From assembly GCA_937874185.1 (NCBI GenBank), contig CALNAK010000009.1:1-35597 (forward strand): a DNA stretch of 35,597 nt, read 5' to 3'. The translations under genes and the position numbers were made by a program. Under the pieces are notes generated by a model. It searched no databases and had not been told where the DNA came from. It was given only the letters and a program-made list of their open reading frames with translations. Origin of the DNA: an uncultured Lactobacillus sp. Lineage in GTDB: Bacteria; Bacillota; Bacilli; Lactobacillales; Lactobacillaceae. Shown here piece after piece: positions 33,028 to 35,597 of this stretch (positions within the stretch are counted from its first letter, which is position 1; each line of letters begins with the position of its first letter).

Positions 33028-33823
33028 GTATGTACAAGCTTATGAGATGAATACTGGTAAAAAGGCTCCAATTTTAGCAAGCAATTTGGATGAATTATTT
33101 TCTAAAATTGAAAATGATTCTGAACTACCGCCTCGCGGACAACAAGCAGTTGATGCAGGCTTTACTGCCCATACTTTAAGTGACTCTTCGGAGAACCCAG
33201 CCATATTTAAGTATTATCGTTGGATTATTAGCAATATGTTAGATGACCATCCGGTAAAGGAGTTATCAGCAAGATTAATTGGGACCTCTTTTACTTCCGC
33301 AAATGTATTCCAAACAGATTTACCACAACCAGTTACACTGAATCAATGGCAAATGGAACGCATTCAGTCAATTAAGTTGATGACTGATAAAGCAATAATT
33401 CTAGAAAATAATGGAGTCTTTATTTTCTTGCACAAGTTACATCCAAATTGGCCGTTGATCAATCAATCTGGAAATGATTTTAATTCAGCTAATAATCAAA
33501 TTATGCTGGAATTAAAAAAAGAAAATTTGAGAATGTCCTATTTAGGCGACATAGATAGTTCTGGAATTCAAATTCTTGATCACTTAGTAAATCTGTTAGA
33601 TGGTCCAGACAGTTTACTTGAAATTCAAACGCCTGAGCAGGTATTAGATTGGCTGGTCCGTTTTGGAAAGAAAAATATTCAACGAACTAAAGAAATTCAA
33701 GTTAATAATCCTACATTAGTTAAGGAAATGAGCTCAATCCATACCCTTAGTAAATTTGTCGAACAAGAACAATTGATAGATGATTATGAAACCTTGATAG
33801 AAAAATGGTTGTCAAAAAAATAG
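33020..33823 (+). CDS. jetD: Wadjet-like JetD/MksG TOPRIM-type nuclease, short form
   Basis: About 267 residues from ATG 33020 (GGTG 7 nt upstream); ATG 33008 and GTG 33011 are alternatives. The C-terminal half carries the TOPRIM-like set: IILENNGVF (E129), PLINQSGNDFNSANNQIM (the SG turn of DUF2399-type proteins) and YLGDIDSSGIQI (D177, D179). In JetD this metal-dependent site cleaves plasmid DNA brought in by the SMC complex. The N-terminal arm before about residue 110 is short compared with about 380-400 residues in the JetD proteins I recall. Catalytic acidic residues are intact, so it should cut DNA. Last gene of the operon. Confidence 0.82.
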   Translation: MSKYVQAYEMNTGKKAPILASNLDELFSKIENDSELPPRGQQAVDAGFTAHTLSDSSENPAIFKYYRWIISNMLDDHPVKELSARLIGTSFTSANVFQTDLPQPVTLNQWQMERIQSIKLMTDKAIILENNGVFIFLHKLHPNWPLINQSGNDFNSANNQIMLELKKENLRMSYLGDIDSSGIQILDHLVNLLDGPDSLLEIQTPEQVLDWLVRFGKKNIQRTKEIQVNNPTLVKEMSSIHTLSKFVEQEQLIDDYETLIEKWLSKK

Positions 33824-33850
33824 CATTATTAATAAATAATTTAATCAAAA

Positions 33851-34003
33851 AAAAGATGACAAATTAAAATTTGGTTCTTTCTCATCCTTGGTTGTATAAA
33901 ATTATTTATTCTACATAAAAGCGGACTACCCAGTGTTTGGGTAATCCGCTTTTTGCTAAACAACCATACTTGAGAAAGAACCAAAATTTGAAATTTGTCA
34001 TCT
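33851..34003. other. Very long inverted repeat with nested hairpin after the Wadjet-like operon
   Basis: Left arm about 33855-33894 pairs with right arm about 33961-34003 (core TTTGGTTCTTTCTCA/TGAGAAAGAACCAAA, GATGACAAATT/AATTTGTCATC, GTTG/CAAC). Nested inside, AAAAGCGGA (33917-33925) pairs with TCCGCTTTT (33945-33953) and TACCCA (33927-33932) with TGGGTA (33938-33943), loop GTGTT. Serves as two-way terminator between converging genes, but its size and cruciform shape exceed this. May be a MITE-like repeat or structured RNA. Confidence 0.8.
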
Positions 34004-34006
34004 CTT

Positions 34007-34576
34007 TTACTTACCAAAGATTTTGGAACTGTCAAACGACATATTTTGATAGGCTTTCTTCAAAAGTCCAGGTGTGTGATCATATTGAAACTCCGCAAGT
34101 TCAGGAATTGTTATAGACGACTTCTTCATAAGCCATTCTCTAAATAGTCCCATTGATCCATAAGAGTGATATTTGATTTCATATAATTGACTTGTAGTTA
34201 TCTTTTCATTAGTAAATCTTTCAATAGCTTGTGTCGCTGTGGCAACATTGAATTGCTGAATATATTCATTGATGGAATTCTGAGAATGCTCAGTAAATGT
34301 TTGTTGATAAAAGTTCCTACGCTTATCCATCTGTTCCAGGCTTCTGATAATACTATCAACAGAGTATTCTGGCGTTTTGTCACCATAAACCCTTGAAAAG
34401 TCATATAAAAATATCCAGGCCACTAATTCGTATTTATCATGAAAGTGATAATAAAATGTCTGTGGGATGGTGTCGCAACGTTTGCATAGATCAATAATCC
34501 TAATTTTATCCATCGGAATTGTTTGAAGCATCTCTTCCAATTTTTGAGCAAATAAGAGTTTAGTTTGATTTTTCAA
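34007..34576 (-). CDS. TetR/AcrR family regulator (DhaS-like)
   Basis: 189 residues from TTG with GGAGG 10 nt upstream. HTH at 1-55 (FAQKLEEMLQTIPMDKIRIIDLCKRCDTIPQTFYYHFHDKYELVAWIF), followed by a helical domain of the TetR_C_8/DhaS type. YYHFHDKYELV is the conserved recognition-helix end. Divergent from the NmrA-like gene at 34712, with a palindrome between. It probably represses (or, like DhaS, activates) that gene. The ligand is unknown. Confidence 0.88.
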   Translation of the reverse strand: MKNQTKLLFAQKLEEMLQTIPMDKIRIIDLCKRCDTIPQTFYYHFHDKYELVAWIFLYDFSRVYGDKTPEYSVDSIIRSLEQMDKRRNFYQQTFTEHSQNSINEYIQQFNVATATQAIERFTNEKITTSQLYEIKYHSYGSMGLFREWLMKKSSITIPELAEFQYDHTPGLLKKAYQNMSFDSSKIFGK

Positions 34577-34615
34577 TTATTCTCTACCTCCAATACTTAT
34601 ATGAAATGTTATTTA

Positions 34616-34632
34616 TGTATAATTTTTATACA
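34616..34632. promoter_or_regulatory. Palindromic operator for TetR-family regulator
   Basis: TGTATAA-TTT-TTATACA, perfect 7-bp arms, in the divergent intergenic region, overlapping a possible TATAAT -10. A second smaller palindrome TTTCA-N5-TGAAA lies at 34642-34656. Size and place fit TetR-type control of both genes. Confidence 0.6.
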
Positions 34633-34711
34633 TTTTACCACTTTCATCTAGTGAAATAACAGTTGAATCCGTCTATATTAATCACACGTCAAAAAACAAG
34701 AGGTAATAAAT

Positions 34712-35563
34712 ATGAATATTATGGTTACTGGTGCTAATGGTGGATATGGTAGTTATGCACTCGACTATTTAAAACAATTTTCACCCAATGATAATTTATT
34801 TGGATTAGTTAGAAGTGAAGCCAAAGGAACTGATTTAAAAGAAAAGGGCGTCAACGTTCGTATAGGTGATTACGCTAATGCTGATTCCATGAAAAAAGCT
34901 TTAAAGGGAATTGATCGGTTACTCTTCGTATCTTCATCAATTCCCAATATTCAAAATAATGTAATTGCTGCTGCCAAGGAAAATGGTGTTAAATATATTG
35001 CTTATACCAGTATTTATCAACCAGATTATTCTCAATTTGGATTAGAAATAAATCATAAGCAAACTGAACAATGGCTCAAGGATTCCGGTATTCCACATAC
35101 ATTCTTACGTGATAGTTGGTATATGGAACTTAACCAAGGACTGTTTGAATATGCTCAAAAGACACACGAATTCCCATACTTTTCTGAAGATGGTCCATTG
35201 TCATTTGCTTTGAGACGAGAATTTGCTGAAGCTGGAGCTCGTGTGATTTTAGATGGTAATTATGGCGAGATAGTTAACCTTGCTGGAAATCCTATAACGT
35301 TTGGACAATTGGCACTTGTTACTCAAGACGCTTTAAATGAGAAGTTGGATATTAAAAAAGTTACTGAATCAGAATTTGTTTCTGATATGAATCAGGTTAA
35401 TATTTCGGCCCAATTAACTACGATGTCTGAACTCTACCAAAAATATGCTCTTAAAGGAAATAATGGTGAAGACAAGGCTGATTCAACCGAATTTGAAAAA
35501 GTTCTCGGTCATCCACTAACCGAATTACCTGTCGCAATAAATGAAATTCTCAATAATAAATAG
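34712..35563 (+). CDS. NmrA-like/NAD(P)H:quinone oxidoreductase 2-like protein
   Basis: 283 residues. VTGANGGYGSYAL glycine loop (GxxGxxG), LVRSEAKG after strand 2, IAYTSIYQPDY and HTFLRDSWYMEL, the usual pattern of QOR2/YtfG-like atypical SDRs (SDR_a5/NmrA), which reduce quinones with NADPH. Longer than the three ~200-residue paralogues in this window. AAGAGGT before the ATG. Divergent from its likely TetR regulator. The 34 nt after the stop to the window end look like the start of an intergenic region and hold no feature I can name. Confidence 0.88.
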   Translation: MNIMVTGANGGYGSYALDYLKQFSPNDNLFGLVRSEAKGTDLKEKGVNVRIGDYANADSMKKALKGIDRLLFVSSSIPNIQNNVIAAAKENGVKYIAYTSIYQPDYSQFGLEINHKQTEQWLKDSGIPHTFLRDSWYMELNQGLFEYAQKTHEFPYFSEDGPLSFALRREFAEAGARVILDGNYGEIVNLAGNPITFGQLALVTQDALNEKLDIKKVTESEFVSDMNQVNISAQLTTMSELYQKYALKGNNGEDKADSTEFEKVLGHPLTELPVAINEILNNK

Positions 35564-35597
35564 ACAAAAAGACATGAGTTGCACCCGATTAAGGGAT

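Noticed and set aside
27367..33823. Operon as housekeeping MukBEF/SMC chromosome segregation
   Set aside because: A fourth gene with TOPRIM-like nuclease residues belongs to Wadjet/MksBEFG, not to segregation; a Firmicute also has its own Smc-ScpAB.

Overview
The window looks like chromosomal DNA of a low-GC Gram-positive bacterium of the Lactobacillaceae, most likely Companilactobacillus or a close relative. The grounds are AT-rich sequence, strong AGGAGG-type ribosome binding sites, frequent TTG starts, and a typical Lactobacillus gene mix: DegV, a CAP-domain surface protein, LysR-controlled SDR/NmrA genes, Cof-type HAD phosphatases, a DhaS-like TetR regulator and a yybP-ykoY riboswitch on a P-type ATPase. 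The genus is an inference from style and content; there is no rRNA to confirm it.

Layout. 1-1810: the 3' end of a degV gene and a secreted CAP-domain protein, each with a terminator. 1820-6620: a first LysR regulon. The regulator (4684-5562) lies between two target units, an SDR + NmrA-like pair (1932-3395) and an NTF2-like + GNAT pair (5659-6516). Both target promoters carry the same ATAAG-N5-CTTAT operator, 29 bp from its centre to the -35 box. A deleted IS110 transposase and a large structured element lie inside this region. 6640-16600: a second LysR regulon. The regulator (6760-7656, minus strand) is divergent from a long oxidoreductase operon (secreted small protein, NmrA-like, SDR, AKR, SDR, membrane protein; 7788-12796). 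A second copy of its operator/promoter (GTATTAAC-N5-GTTGATAC) drives another operon (SDR, PEBP, cupin, cyclophilin-like, SDR, NmrA-like; 13033-16534). The first SDR of the second operon is a near-perfect copy of the SDR in the first. 16800-19000: a Cof-like phosphatase, a small stand-alone tyrosine recombinase and an orphan YefM-type antitoxin. 19000-21957: a cre-like site, a promoter, a yybP-ykoY manganese riboswitch with terminator, and a Ca2+/Mn2+ P-type ATPase. 21956-27272: MFS transporter, HAD phosphatase, AraC and RpiR regulators on the minus strand, then an SDR and a maltose-O-acetyltransferase-like gene on the plus strand.

27308-33823 is the most notable system: a tightly overlapping four-gene operon encoding an SMC-type ATPase with MukF/MukE-position partners and a TOPRIM-like nuclease. 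This is a Wadjet (JetABCD / MksFEBG) anti-plasmid defence operon. By motif recall it is closest to the DUF2397/2398/2399 (type II) branch, but the ATPase and nuclease are shorter than I remember for that branch, so it may be a compact, divergent subtype. 33851-34003 is a very long inverted repeat with a nested hairpin. 34007-35563 is a TetR regulator divergent from an NmrA/quinone-oxidoreductase-like gene, with a perfect palindrome between them.

Working together: eleven NAD(P)-dependent oxidoreductases in 35 kb, most under LysR, TetR or AraC/RpiR-type control next to the target, suggest an accessory stress or redox-detoxification region. A fossil recombinase end at 6648-6731 and an intact one at 17727 lie on either side of its densest part. 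No CRISPR array, tRNA, rRNA or phage structural gene was seen.
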